Assembly (NCBI RefSeq): GCF_039543505.1 | Contig: NZ_BAABJW010000001.1 | Span: 992,001-1,056,000 of the forward strand | Length of the DNA stretch: 64,000 nucleotides | Direction: 5' to 3' | Origin: Litoribaculum gwangyangense | GTDB lineage: Bacteria > Bacteroidota > Bacteroidia > Flavobacteriales > Flavobacteriaceae | In this document: positions 1 to 7,012 of the stretch, piece after piece | How positions within the stretch are numbered: position 1 is the stretch's first letter | Layout of the letters: every line of letters starts with the position of its first letter | Program-made: the position numbers and the translations under genes | Notes under the pieces: model-generated | What the model was told of the DNA's origin: nothing | Database searches by the model: none | Seen by the model: only the letters and a program-made list of their open reading frames with translations

Positions 1-298
1 TATGCTTATGAAATTCTTTCATTAGCATATACACATTTTTGTGTGCATTTAAAATAGACTCAAAAGACAAATTTTCCCAAAGTTCATCACCATCTCCCAA
101 TTCACAATATTGAAAACCTTGAGTAAAATAATGCTTTAACGCATGAAAATAAATGTTTCTATTATTGGCAAAATCATCAGCAAAACTATTGTCACCACGG
201 TGGCAATCACTGAAAAGGATAAACTTACTATCATCATCAAAATCAATGATTTTAGCATTTTTATAAGCCTTATCCAATCTCTTTTTGGTTGTAAGCAT
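1..298 (-). CDS. Metallophosphoesterase, N-terminal part (cut by window edge)
   Basis: Reading the minus strand from an ATG at 298 gives 99 codons that stay open to the window edge, so the C-terminal part lies outside. The visible protein has a cytoplasmic-looking start and two calcineurin-type phosphoesterase signatures: FSDCHRGD (Asp31, His33) and ELGDGDELWE (Asp69, Asp71), which fit the D-x-H and G-D-x-x-D/N metal sites of the family. The substrate cannot be told; members include protein phosphatases and nucleotide phosphoesterases. There is no signal peptide. The SGNH gene lies upstream in the same direction with a 58-base gap, so co-transcription is possible. An overlapping plus-strand 60-codon frame here is its shadow. 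Confidence 0.8.
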   Translation of the reverse strand, partial: MLTTKKRLDKAYKNAKIIDFDDDSKFILFSDCHRGDNSFADDFANNRNIYFHALKHYFTQGFQYCELGDGDELWENLSFESILNAHKNVYMLMKEFHKH

Positions 299-356
299 AA
301 AGTAAAAGTAAACAAAACCTATTAAAAAGAAATGCTGTTCAGCATGTTCGAAAAAA

Positions 357-1097
357 TTATTTTTTTAGTTTTTCTATAGCAAAAGGAAGTATGCGTTCAA
401 CAAATTTACTGTACGCTAATTTTGAAGGATGTAAACCATCTGATGCAACTAAATTGGTATTGTCCAACCCCATTCTAGTAATATCGGTTATGTTTACAAA
501 GGTTATATTGTTTCCTAAACAATAATTTTCTGCATAGGAGTTATATTTATCTATCTCACTTGATATATTTGTGTCGCCTCTACCAAAGGGTGTGAACGCA
601 TAATCTGGAATAGAAACAACAATAATATTATTTTTGAGTCGCTTTGCTTTTGCAATAGCCATATTTACAAGTTGAGGAAATTCACTTTCATAAATCGAAA
701 AAGATTTTCCTTGATATTGATTATTTACGCCGATTAGAAGAGTTACTAAATCATATTCATCTATTAAATTTTCATCCTTTATGGCATTAATAAGATTGGT
801 GGTTGTCCATCCTGTTCGAGCAATAACTTTTAGATCGAAATTTTTACTGTTTTCGAAATTTAAAATTAAGCTGTCTTTTAATTGTTCAGGAAACCTGCAA
901 GTTCCGCAAACGCTCGCCCCAATGGTGTAGCTATCACCTAGTGATAATATTTTAATAGTGTTATTAGGCTCGGAATTTTGTTCTTCTTGCTCTTGATTTT
1001 CTACTATTCGATTTTCAACTTCTGAGGGGGCTTCTTCTTTGCTGCAATTGAAACTTAAACTTGTTGACACTATTAATATGAAAACAATCTTTTTCAT
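357..1097 (-). CDS. SGNH/GDSL-hydrolase family lipoprotein
   Basis: The 246-residue product begins with a lipoprotein signal peptide whose lipobox ends at Cys18 (S-F-N-C), followed by a Glu/Asn-rich linker, so it is probably anchored in the outer or inner membrane facing out of the cytoplasm. The SGNH blocks are visible: block I LSLGDSYTIG with nucleophile Ser56, a GVNNQ segment that fits block III, and block V DGLHPS with Asp220 and His223. Such enzymes are esterases acting on acyl or acetyl groups of lipids or polysaccharides; the substrate is not readable. It may be co-transcribed with the downstream metallophosphoesterase. Family assignment is firm, function open. Confidence 0.85.
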   Translation of the reverse strand: MKKIVFILIVSTSLSFNCSKEEAPSEVENRIVENQEQEEQNSEPNNTIKILSLGDSYTIGASVCGTCRFPEQLKDSLILNFENSKNFDLKVIARTGWTTTNLINAIKDENLIDEYDLVTLLIGVNNQYQGKSFSIYESEFPQLVNMAIAKAKRLKNNIIVVSIPDYAFTPFGRGDTNISSEIDKYNSYAENYCLGNNITFVNITDITRMGLDNTNLVASDGLHPSKLAYSKFVERILPFAIEKLKK

Positions 1098-1140
1098 TAA
1101 TTTTTCTGTAAATATTTGAATTTCAAGACTTACAATTTAA

Positions 1141-1189
1141 AAAATAGCCTGTTCTAAAAAAGAATCAATATTTAATTTTAAGGCTATTT
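1141..1189 (-). terminator. Possible intrinsic terminator of the acyl-CoA dehydrogenase gene
   Basis: Nine-base arms AAATAGCCT (1142-1150) and AGGCTATTT (1181-1189) are perfect inverted copies that on the minus strand close around a 30-base loop, overlapping the stop codon of the acyl-CoA dehydrogenase gene and followed by a short T-rich tract. The loop is long, so this is a modest candidate. Confidence 0.35.
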
Positions 1190-2362
1190 AAAGGCATTCA
1201 ATCCTGTAATATCCAATCCTGTAATGAGCAAATGAATATCATGGGTACCTTCATAAGTGATCACACTTTCTAAGTTCATGGAATGACGCATGATACTGTA
1301 TTCACCCGTTATTCCCATTCCTCCCAATATTTGTCTTGCTTCTCTAGCTATATTAATAGCCATGTCAACATTGTTACGCTTAGCCATCGATATTTGTGCT
1401 GAAGTTGCAGTTCCATTTTCACGCATAACTCCCAATCGCCAAGCTAAAAGTTGGGCTTTGGTAATTTCTGTAATCATTTCGGCTAATTTCTTTTGTTGTA
1501 ATTGAAACTGCCCTATAGGTTTTCCAAATTGCATGCGTTCCTTACTGTAGCGCAAAGCGATATCATAACAATCCATGGCAGCGCCAATGGCACCCCAAGC
1601 AATTCCATAACGAGCAGAATCTAAACATCCAAGGGGTGCTCCTAATCCTGATTTGTTTGGCAGTAAATTTTCCTTAGGAACTTTTACATTATCAAAAATA
1701 AGTTCGCCGGTAGCCGATGCCCTCAATGACCATTTATTGTGAGTTTCAGGAGTCGAAAATCCTTGCATTCCACGTTCTACTATTAAACCGTGTATGCGTC
1801 CTTCTTCATTTTTTGCCCAAACTACAGCCACTTGTGCAAAAGGCGCATTACTTATCCACATTTTAGCGCCATTTAATAAATAATGGTCGCCTTTATCTTT
1901 AAAATTCGTAACCATATCGCCAGGATTACTACCATGGTCTGGTTCGGTTAGCCCGAAGCACCCCATCCATTCGCCACTTGCTAATTTTGGTAAATATTTT
2001 TGGCGTTGTGCCTCGTTGCCGTACTTCCAAATGGGATACATCACTAAAGACGATTGTACTGAAGCAGTACTTCGTACTCCAGAATCGCCTCGTTCAATTT
2101 CTTGCATGATTAAGCCATAACTAATTTGATCTAATCCAGCTCCGCCATATTCCATAGGGATGTAGGGTCCAAAAGCACCTATATCCGCCAACCCATTTAT
2201 AATTTGTTTTGGGAATTCCGCTCTTTGGGCAAAATCCTCAATAATTGGTGAAACTTCTCGTTTTACCCAGTCGCGAGCCGCATTTCGTACTAATTTATGC
2301 TCTTCAGTAAGTAGTTCGTCTAGGTTGTAATAATCTGGTGCTTCAAATAAATCAGGCTTCAT
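1184..2362 (-). CDS. Acyl-CoA dehydrogenase, glutaryl-CoA dehydrogenase type
   Basis: This 392-residue flavoenzyme has the full acyl-CoA dehydrogenase layout: N-terminal helical domain, middle FAD-binding sheet (GCFGLTEPDHGSNP, then KMWISNAP) and C-terminal helical domain (RMQFGKPIGQFQL, ILGGMGITGEY). The expected catalytic base is Glu371 in TYEGTHDIH. The segments RSTASVQSSLVMYPI and SARYGIAWGA resemble the glutaryl-CoA dehydrogenase subgroup, which oxidises and decarboxylates glutaryl-CoA to crotonyl-CoA in lysine and tryptophan breakdown. No other gene of that pathway is next to it, so the substrate remains an inference from subgroup resemblance. It appears to be transcribed alone from the minus strand; the ATG at 2362 gives the family's usual length. 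Confidence 0.85.
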   Translation of the reverse strand: MKPDLFEAPDYYNLDELLTEEHKLVRNAARDWVKREVSPIIEDFAQRAEFPKQIINGLADIGAFGPYIPMEYGGAGLDQISYGLIMQEIERGDSGVRSTASVQSSLVMYPIWKYGNEAQRQKYLPKLASGEWMGCFGLTEPDHGSNPGDMVTNFKDKGDHYLLNGAKMWISNAPFAQVAVVWAKNEEGRIHGLIVERGMQGFSTPETHNKWSLRASATGELIFDNVKVPKENLLPNKSGLGAPLGCLDSARYGIAWGAIGAAMDCYDIALRYSKERMQFGKPIGQFQLQQKKLAEMITEITKAQLLAWRLGVMRENGTATSAQISMAKRNNVDMAINIAREARQILGGMGITGEYSIMRHSMNLESVITYEGTHDIHLLITGLDITGLNAFK

Positions 2363-2460
2363 AAAATTTAATTTTATTCAGTGTGGGTGTAAATTTATTG
2401 AAAATAATAAACTAATTATGTGTGTTTTTGAGAATTTAATATTTATTAAAAAGAATACGC

Positions 2461-3177
2461 TTACATTTTCAAATAATAATCTTTAGTTAAGATAATATAA
2501 TCTTCGGTGTATAGATGGCGGTTAGTTTCAATAATTAATTCGCTAATTTCCAAATCGCTTTTATGGAAAGAAAACTCGATAAGACTTCTTTTTATTTCTG
2601 AGGTTGGGTTGCCTTTAACGTTTAATATACGATTTGGAAAAAGATTGTTTTTGGAGGCTAAATGCGTGAATTCCTTTTCTTCTTTAAACGGTACAATAAC
2701 AGAAAAAACGCCGTTATTCGATAGTAATTTAGAAACGCTTTTCAGTAAGTAATCAAAAGGCATAGCGTCTTGAAAACGGGCTAAATTACGCTTGTTGTTT
2801 GGGGTTTTGTAATCTTCTGTATAAAATGGTGGATTACAAATAATTAAATCATATCTATCTTCCATATCATTAACAAATTCTTCTAGAGAGGCATGATAGC
2901 AAAATAGTCTATCTGCCCAAATAGATTCTTCAAAATTCTCGACACATTGTTCGTAAGCATAATCATCAATTTCAATGGCATCTATTATTTCTGCGTCACT
3001 TCGTTGCGCCATAATAAGCGATAAAACGCCTGTGCCAGCACCAATATCTAATATGGAAAACGGGTGGGTTTTTAAAGACGTCCAAGCCCCAAGCAATACA
3101 CCATCGGTACCAATTTTCATGGCACAATTACTTTGATTAATTGTAAATTTTTTAAATTTAAAAGGCTTTTCAATCAT
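2461..3177 (-). CDS. trmN6: tRNA1(Val) (adenine(37)-N6)-methyltransferase
   Basis: A 238-residue Rossmann-fold methyltransferase. The SAM-binding loop DIGAGTG lies at about residues 44-50 and the N6-adenine catalytic motif NPPF at 115-118. The N-terminal stretch, with an FKFKKFTINQ start and GTDGVLLGAW, is typical of the YfiC/TrmN6 family, which methylates A37 in tRNA1(Val). The length agrees with E. coli YfiC. The gene is on the minus strand 98 bases upstream of the acyl-CoA dehydrogenase start; the gap is AT-rich and gives no clear sign of co-transcription. Other adenine-N6 methyltransferases share NPPY/F, but the N-terminal signature makes TrmN6 the best call. Confidence 0.85.
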   Translation of the reverse strand: MIEKPFKFKKFTINQSNCAMKIGTDGVLLGAWTSLKTHPFSILDIGAGTGVLSLIMAQRSDAEIIDAIEIDDYAYEQCVENFEESIWADRLFCYHASLEEFVNDMEDRYDLIICNPPFYTEDYKTPNNKRNLARFQDAMPFDYLLKSVSKLLSNNGVFSVIVPFKEEKEFTHLASKNNLFPNRILNVKGNPTSEIKRSLIEFSFHKSDLEISELIIETNRHLYTEDYIILTKDYYLKM

Positions 3178-3355
3178 TTCTTGGCATAAATTAAGGGTTT
3201 TTAATATAGATCTTTTTGTTTATTGTATTTTTTTTAATAGATTAGCTATTATTTTGTAATAAATTTAAGATACAAATTTGTAAAACATGCTTTTTATCTA
3301 AAAATTTTTACATTTTATCAAATTTTTTAAATTTCAAATCTTAACCAACTTAACC

Positions 3356-3823
3356 ATGAAAAAGCCTAAAAAATCTATTGATTATCTTAACGAGCTTCTA
3401 ATTCTAAACTTTGAATCGGAAAAAATATTTTTGCACGCACTATCAAAAGTAAATAATGTGGTCTTAAAAAATTTCTTCAGAGTTTTTGGCTATGAGAGAA
3501 ACCAAATAATTAAGTCGCTAGATTCTTTAATAAGACAAAAGGGAGCTATACCTTCATACCCAGAAGATTCTTTTGTGTCTAATCATAAATTGAATGCAAG
3601 CATAAAGGAGATTATTTCGTCTAAAAACGAGCAACTACTATTGACTGAAATCGGAAGGTTAAAGTTAGCTAATATTGAAAAATATCAAAAGACTCTAAAT
3701 AGTTACGAATTTTCTGAAGAAATTGAAACGTCTCTTAAACAGCAGAAAGACACTTTAGTAAAATCCTTGTATGCTATTGAAGTTCATAAAGATTTTTTTG
3801 CTAAAAACGTGGTGTCACACTAG
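3356..3823 (+). CDS. DUF2383 (PA2169-type) four-helix-bundle protein
   Basis: The 155-residue product is mostly amphipathic helix with no signal peptide and no Cys-rich or metal motif that I can name. Its layout (a first helix with LNELLILNFESEKIFLHAL, then YERNQIIKSLDSLIRQKGAIP and a C-terminal helix ending in IEVHKDFF) matches the DUF2383/PA2169 family of ferritin-like bundles, often stress-associated in other bacteria. A second copy is at 6392-6856 with about the same length and helix order but diverged sequence. It converges on rimM with only 16 bases between the stop codons. Function is unknown. Confidence 0.65.
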   Translation: MKKPKKSIDYLNELLILNFESEKIFLHALSKVNNVVLKNFFRVFGYERNQIIKSLDSLIRQKGAIPSYPEDSFVSNHKLNASIKEIISSKNEQLLLTEIGRLKLANIEKYQKTLNSYEFSEEIETSLKQQKDTLVKSLYAIEVHKDFFAKNVVSH

Positions 3824-3839
3824 GTAATTTTTTGATATT

Positions 3840-4364
3840 TTAAAGATATAAATCAATCAACCCTTCTGGTGTTTCAACTAAAATAGTTTTGGTTTTTCTA
3901 TCTACCTTTACTATGAACTCATCATTCATTGGGATTAAAATTTGCTTTCCATCTTTTTCAACTTCAAAAAGTGCTTGAGCAGTAGTATCGTTAATAGCTA
4001 CTATTTTTCCAACGGCCCCATAGTTTTTATCCTTCATGGTAAATCCTACAACTTCATGAAAATAAAATTTGTTGCCTTCTAGTTTTGGCAAAAATTCTAA
4101 TGGTAAATACACGTCGCTTTTAATTAAGGCGTCCGCATCAGCTTCTTCGTTTACATCTTCAAATTGCACGCGTAGCAAATTGGATTTATGAAGTTGAGAA
4201 CTTTCTATAAAAAATGGAATTAATGAACCTCTTACTTCAAGAAACATAGCATCTAAATTCTCATAAATTTCCGGTTCGTCAGTATCTAATTTTATAAGCA
4301 ATTCACCTTTAAAACTGTATTTTTTTACAATTTTACCTAAGTAAAAGCAATCTTCTTTTTTCAT
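3840..4364 (-). CDS. rimM: Ribosome maturation factor RimM
   Basis: A 174-residue protein with the RimM N-terminal domain (CFYLGKIVKKYSFKGELLIK) and a C-terminal PRC-barrel (FYFHEVVGFTMKDK, GAVGKIVAI, ALFEVEKDGKQILIP). RimM assists maturation of the 30S head, binding S19 and 16S rRNA. The ATG at 4364 comes right after the T-run of an intrinsic terminator that follows rpsP, so there is no room for a separate promoter; expression must come from readthrough of that terminator or from far upstream. In E. coli the operon continues with trmD and rplS; here it stops, and the next gene is convergent. Confidence 0.93.
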   Translation of the reverse strand: MKKEDCFYLGKIVKKYSFKGELLIKLDTDEPEIYENLDAMFLEVRGSLIPFFIESSQLHKSNLLRVQFEDVNEEADADALIKSDVYLPLEFLPKLEGNKFYFHEVVGFTMKDKNYGAVGKIVAINDTTAQALFEVEKDGKQILIPMNDEFIVKVDRKTKTILVETPEGLIDLYL

Positions 4365-4369
4365 TTTTT

Positions 4370-4404
4370 TAAAATAAAAAACTCCGATAATTATTATCGG
4401 AGTT
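4370..4404 (-). terminator. Intrinsic terminator/attenuator between rpsP and rimM
   Basis: Perfect 11-base arms AACTCCGATAA (4380-4390) and TTATCGGAGTT (4394-4404) with a 3-base loop. On the minus strand the stem is followed at once by a T-rich tract that ends about six bases before the rimM ATG. It lies downstream of the rpsP stop and upstream of rimM. Confidence 0.8.
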
Positions 4405-4427
4405 CAAAAGTACAAAAATTACTGTTT

Positions 4428-4958
4428 TTATTCTTCTTCTTTTACTTGAGGAGCGTCTTCAGTTGCAGCTTCAATCGTTTCTTCAACTTCTTCAGCTGCT
4501 TCCTCTACTACCGGGGCAGCGGCAGCAATACGTGCTTCATTAGCAGCTTTTTCAGCTTCTAATGCTGCAGCTTTAGCTTTAGCTTCGGCTTTAGATAAAC
4601 CATCGGTTTTAGCTTGAATTTTAGCCGCTTTTTCTTCTAACCAAGCTGTGAATTTTGCTTCTGCTTGCTCTTCTGTTAAAGCACCCTTTCTAACACCACC
4701 TACTAAATGATTTTTCAATAAGGCTCCTTTGTAAGATAAAATAGCTTTTGCTGTATCGGTTGGTTGAGCACCATTTTGTAACCATTTTACAGCACCATCA
4801 ATGTTTAATTCAACAGTTGCTGGGTTTGTGTTCGGATTGTAAGCTCCTAATTTTTCAAGGTATTTACCATCTCTTTTTGCTCGTGCATCTGCTGCTACGA
4901 TCCAATAATAAGGTTTCCCTTTTTTACCGTGTCTTTGTAATCTAATTTTTACTGGCAT
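4428..4958 (-). CDS. rpsP: 30S ribosomal protein bS16 with acidic C-terminal extension
   Basis: The first 80 or so residues are canonical S16 (MPVKIRLQRHGKKGKPYYW, then DGKYLEKLGAYNPN and LNIDGAVKWLQNGAQPT). The total length is 176 residues, about twice the E. coli protein, because of an Ala/Glu/Lys-rich tail (from about residue 100 to the end, finishing in VKEEE). Long tails of this kind are, as far as I recall, usual for Flavobacteria, and its composition suggests a flexible or helical solvent-exposed arm. It is the first gene of an rpsP-rimM unit with its own strong promoter at 5006-5034 and an inverted repeat in its leader. Confidence 0.96.
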   Translation of the reverse strand: MPVKIRLQRHGKKGKPYYWIVAADARAKRDGKYLEKLGAYNPNTNPATVELNIDGAVKWLQNGAQPTDTAKAILSYKGALLKNHLVGGVRKGALTEEQAEAKFTAWLEEKAAKIQAKTDGLSKAEAKAKAAALEAEKAANEARIAAAAPVVEEAAEEVEETIEAATEDAPQVKEEE

Positions 4959-4973
4959 AATAATTAATTAATT

Positions 4974-4988
4974 GAGGTTCACGACCTC
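4974..4988 (-). promoter_or_regulatory. Inverted repeat in the rpsP 5' leader
   Basis: GAGGT (4974-4978) and ACCTC (4984-4988) form a 5-base stem with a 5-base loop inside the roughly 40-base leader between the predicted start of transcription and the rpsP ATG. No T-run follows, so it is not a terminator; it could be a leader hairpin affecting translation or stability. Ribosomal protein leaders are often autoregulated, but nothing here shows that directly. Confidence 0.3.
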
Positions 4989-5005
4989 GGTTATTAATAA
5001 GGGTG

Positions 5006-5034
5006 CAAATATACTATAATTTTTTTATTATCAA
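5006..5034 (-). promoter_or_regulatory. rpsP promoter (Bacteroidota type)
   Basis: Read on the minus strand there is a TTG (-33 element, 5034-5032), an 18-base spacer, and TATATTTG (5013-5006), an exact match to the Bacteroidota -7 consensus TAnnTTTG. Transcription would start near 4999, giving a leader of about 41 bases. Confidence 0.65.
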
Positions 5035-5054
5035 GCCTTTATTTATGATGAAAT

Positions 5055-6113
5055 CTAGAAAAGTAAGCAAACAGGATTTGGAACTTTAATATCATATAAA
5101 AAAGACAGTTTCCCTGAAGAAGTATCAATATTAAAAATACTTATGTTGCTACTCTTTTTATTGGCAACCAAAAGAAATTTACCCGTTGGGTCTAATGTAA
5201 AGTTACGTGGCCAATCGCCATGAACTGGCATATTTTGAATTTTTTCCAAAACACCTGTTTCGATATCTCTTTTAAAAACAGCTATGGAATTTTCACCTCT
5301 ATTTGAGCCATATAAAAAACGCTCATCATTGCTTAAATGAATATCGGCGCAAGCATTATTGCCCTTGTAATCGGTTGAAAGTGTCGAGAAATGATTTATA
5401 AGTTCAAACTTATTTCCTACTTTTTTTGAGGCGGTAACAGTACTGGCATATTCATTAATAACGTAAATAAATTTGCCATCTTTGGTTAATGTGAAATGCC
5501 TTGGACCAGCATTTTCTGTCATTTTTATTATAGATGAATCTTTTAATTTGTAGTTGTTATTACCTCCTTTTTCATACAAATACATGGCATTTCTACCTAA
5601 ATCAGCCACAAAAAGTTCATTATTTATAAACTGTGCAGAATGTGCATGTGATTTTTGTTCAGGCGTATTATGATTAAAAACTTGAGAAGCTTGATTCAGA
5701 CTTCCATCTTCATTAATGTCATATAACGCCATATTACCACCAACATAATTTGACACAACCGCTTTGTTTCCTTTTTGATTTATAGAAATATGACATGGTG
5801 CGCCACCAAAACTTTTTACTGTATTTATAAATTTCAACATACCGTTATCTTCGATTTTAAAAGAAGAAACAGTTGAATTGCCTTCATCCGTAGCATACAA
5901 ATATTTTTTATTAGGAGAATACGCTATAAATGAAGGATTTTCTATCGTAGCAACTAATCTTAAATCGCTTAGTTCCCCAGTATCGGTATCAAACTGCAAT
6001 TGGTAAATGCCTTCGCTTTGACCGTTTGTATAAGTTCCTACGTACATAGGCAGAGTTTTTTCTTTACAACTTAAAATGAGAATTGTGACCAGCAATAAAA
6101 AATGTAATTTCAT
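5055..6113 (-). CDS. Lactonase-family seven-bladed propeller lipoprotein (6-phosphogluconolactonase-like)
   Basis: A 352-residue protein with a lipoprotein signal (lipobox ending in Cys16, L-I-L-S-C) followed by the start of a Pgl/lactonase propeller: PMYVGTYTNGQSEGIYQLQF. Family hallmarks are spread along it, including NPSFIAYSPNKKYLYATDE, PCHISINQKG, AHSAQF, GPRHFTL and DWPRNFTLDPTGKFLLVANK. Cytoplasmic YbhE-type members hydrolyse 6-phosphogluconolactone; an exported lipidated copy cannot meet that substrate easily and more likely acts on an extracytoplasmic lactone or serves as a binding propeller. It ends 97 bases before the rpsP start on the same strand, but rpsP has its own promoter. 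Confidence 0.75.
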   Translation of the reverse strand: MKLHFLLLVTILILSCKEKTLPMYVGTYTNGQSEGIYQLQFDTDTGELSDLRLVATIENPSFIAYSPNKKYLYATDEGNSTVSSFKIEDNGMLKFINTVKSFGGAPCHISINQKGNKAVVSNYVGGNMALYDINEDGSLNQASQVFNHNTPEQKSHAHSAQFINNELFVADLGRNAMYLYEKGGNNNYKLKDSSIIKMTENAGPRHFTLTKDGKFIYVINEYASTVTASKKVGNKFELINHFSTLSTDYKGNNACADIHLSNDERFLYGSNRGENSIAVFKRDIETGVLEKIQNMPVHGDWPRNFTLDPTGKFLLVANKKSSNISIFNIDTSSGKLSFLYDIKVPNPVCLLF

Positions 6114-6265
6114 AATAATATATTGGTTATCAAAAATACACTAAAATAATATGTTAGACAATAAATGTTAAATACTCTTAATGATATCATAAAAACGTTA
6201 AAACCCTTGTTTTTACTGTATGTTTCTGTTATATTGAATATGCAGATGTGAAACAATATACATCT

Positions 6266-6306
6266 TTAAACAAATTATTGAAATCGACATGGTTAAACAA
6301 ATTATT
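6266..6306. repeat. 14-base direct repeat upstream of the second DUF2383 gene
   Basis: TTAAACAAATTATT occurs at 6266-6279 and again at 6293-6306, 27 bases apart start to start, in the 278-base gap before the gene at 6392. A small inverted repeat, AAGTC...GACTT (6339-6354), follows. They could be protein-binding sites; AT-richness makes chance similarity possible. Confidence 0.4.
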
Positions 6307-6391
6307 TATTTGTGTTTAATGATTTATTTAACCCTCAAAAGTCGCATATGACTTCTGAAAATCAATTAAAACAAACACATGAAATTTAAAA

Positions 6392-6856
6392 ATGAAAATG
6401 AATATTATGAAGTACAGTGAAAAAATTTCAAACAAATTAAATGAATTATTAATTAAAAATTATGATGCCGAAAAAGGGTATTTGAAAGCTATCGATACTA
6501 TAGATAACGACAGGTTAAAAATGTTCTTTAAAAGAAGAGCTTCCGAAAGAAGTGAATTCGCAAAAGAATTAAGAACAGAAATTTTGCGTTATGGTGAATT
6601 ACCGGAAAACGCAGGTAGTTTTAAAGGAATCATGCACAGAAATTGGATGAGCTTAAAATCGTTATTCAGTTCAAATAATGAAGAGGCTATCTTAGAAGAA
6701 GCCATTCGTGGGGAAGAAGCAAGTCTGGAAGAATACAATGAAATCTTAAAAGACAAAACTTTACCACCAACCATCGATTCGTTATTAACTAAGCAAAAAA
6801 ATGCGATTCAAGCATCTATTAATACCGAAAAAGTACACGAAGAATTAGTATCATAA
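6392..6856 (+). CDS. DUF2383 (PA2169-type) four-helix-bundle protein, second copy
   Basis: A 154-residue all-helical protein. Its regions SEKISNKLNELLIKNYDAEKGY, FFKRRASERSEFAKELRTEI, GSFKGIMHRNWMSLKSLFSS and EEASLEEYNEIL agree with the PA2169/DUF2383 family better than the copy at 3356 does. No signal peptide. The first codons contain two methionines (ATG at 6392 and 6398, and another at 6407); the third, MKYSEKIS, is an equally plausible start. It stands alone between divergent intergenic DNA and a strong terminator at 6880. The family is often induced by stress or stationary phase in other bacteria; here that is only an inference. Confidence 0.75.
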   Translation: MKMNIMKYSEKISNKLNELLIKNYDAEKGYLKAIDTIDNDRLKMFFKRRASERSEFAKELRTEILRYGELPENAGSFKGIMHRNWMSLKSLFSSNNEEAILEEAIRGEEASLEEYNEILKDKTLPPTIDSLLTKQKNAIQASINTEKVHEELVS

Positions 6857-6879
6857 ACATTAATTTAGGTTAAGATAAG

Positions 6880-6907
6880 CGCAACCCAGCGGGTTGCGTT
6901 TTTTTGT
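6880..6907 (+). terminator. Intrinsic terminator after the DUF2383 gene
   Basis: Perfect 8-base arms CGCAACCC (6880-6887) and GGGTTGCG (6891-6898), 3-base loop, followed by a run of seven or more T with one G. It separates this gene from dnaE. Confidence 0.85.
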
Positions 6908-7012
6908 TTACAACTGTTTATAACTTCACTTTAAAAAAGTATTATTTCTATGTATTTTTATAGGCTCATTAGAAAAATCAACAACTAACAAATCAACACC
7001 TAAACATACAGA

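Noticed and set aside
143..325. 60-codon plus-strand frame at the left edge
   Set aside because: It lies over the truncated minus-strand metallophosphoesterase, whose motifs are clear; the frame is a shadow.
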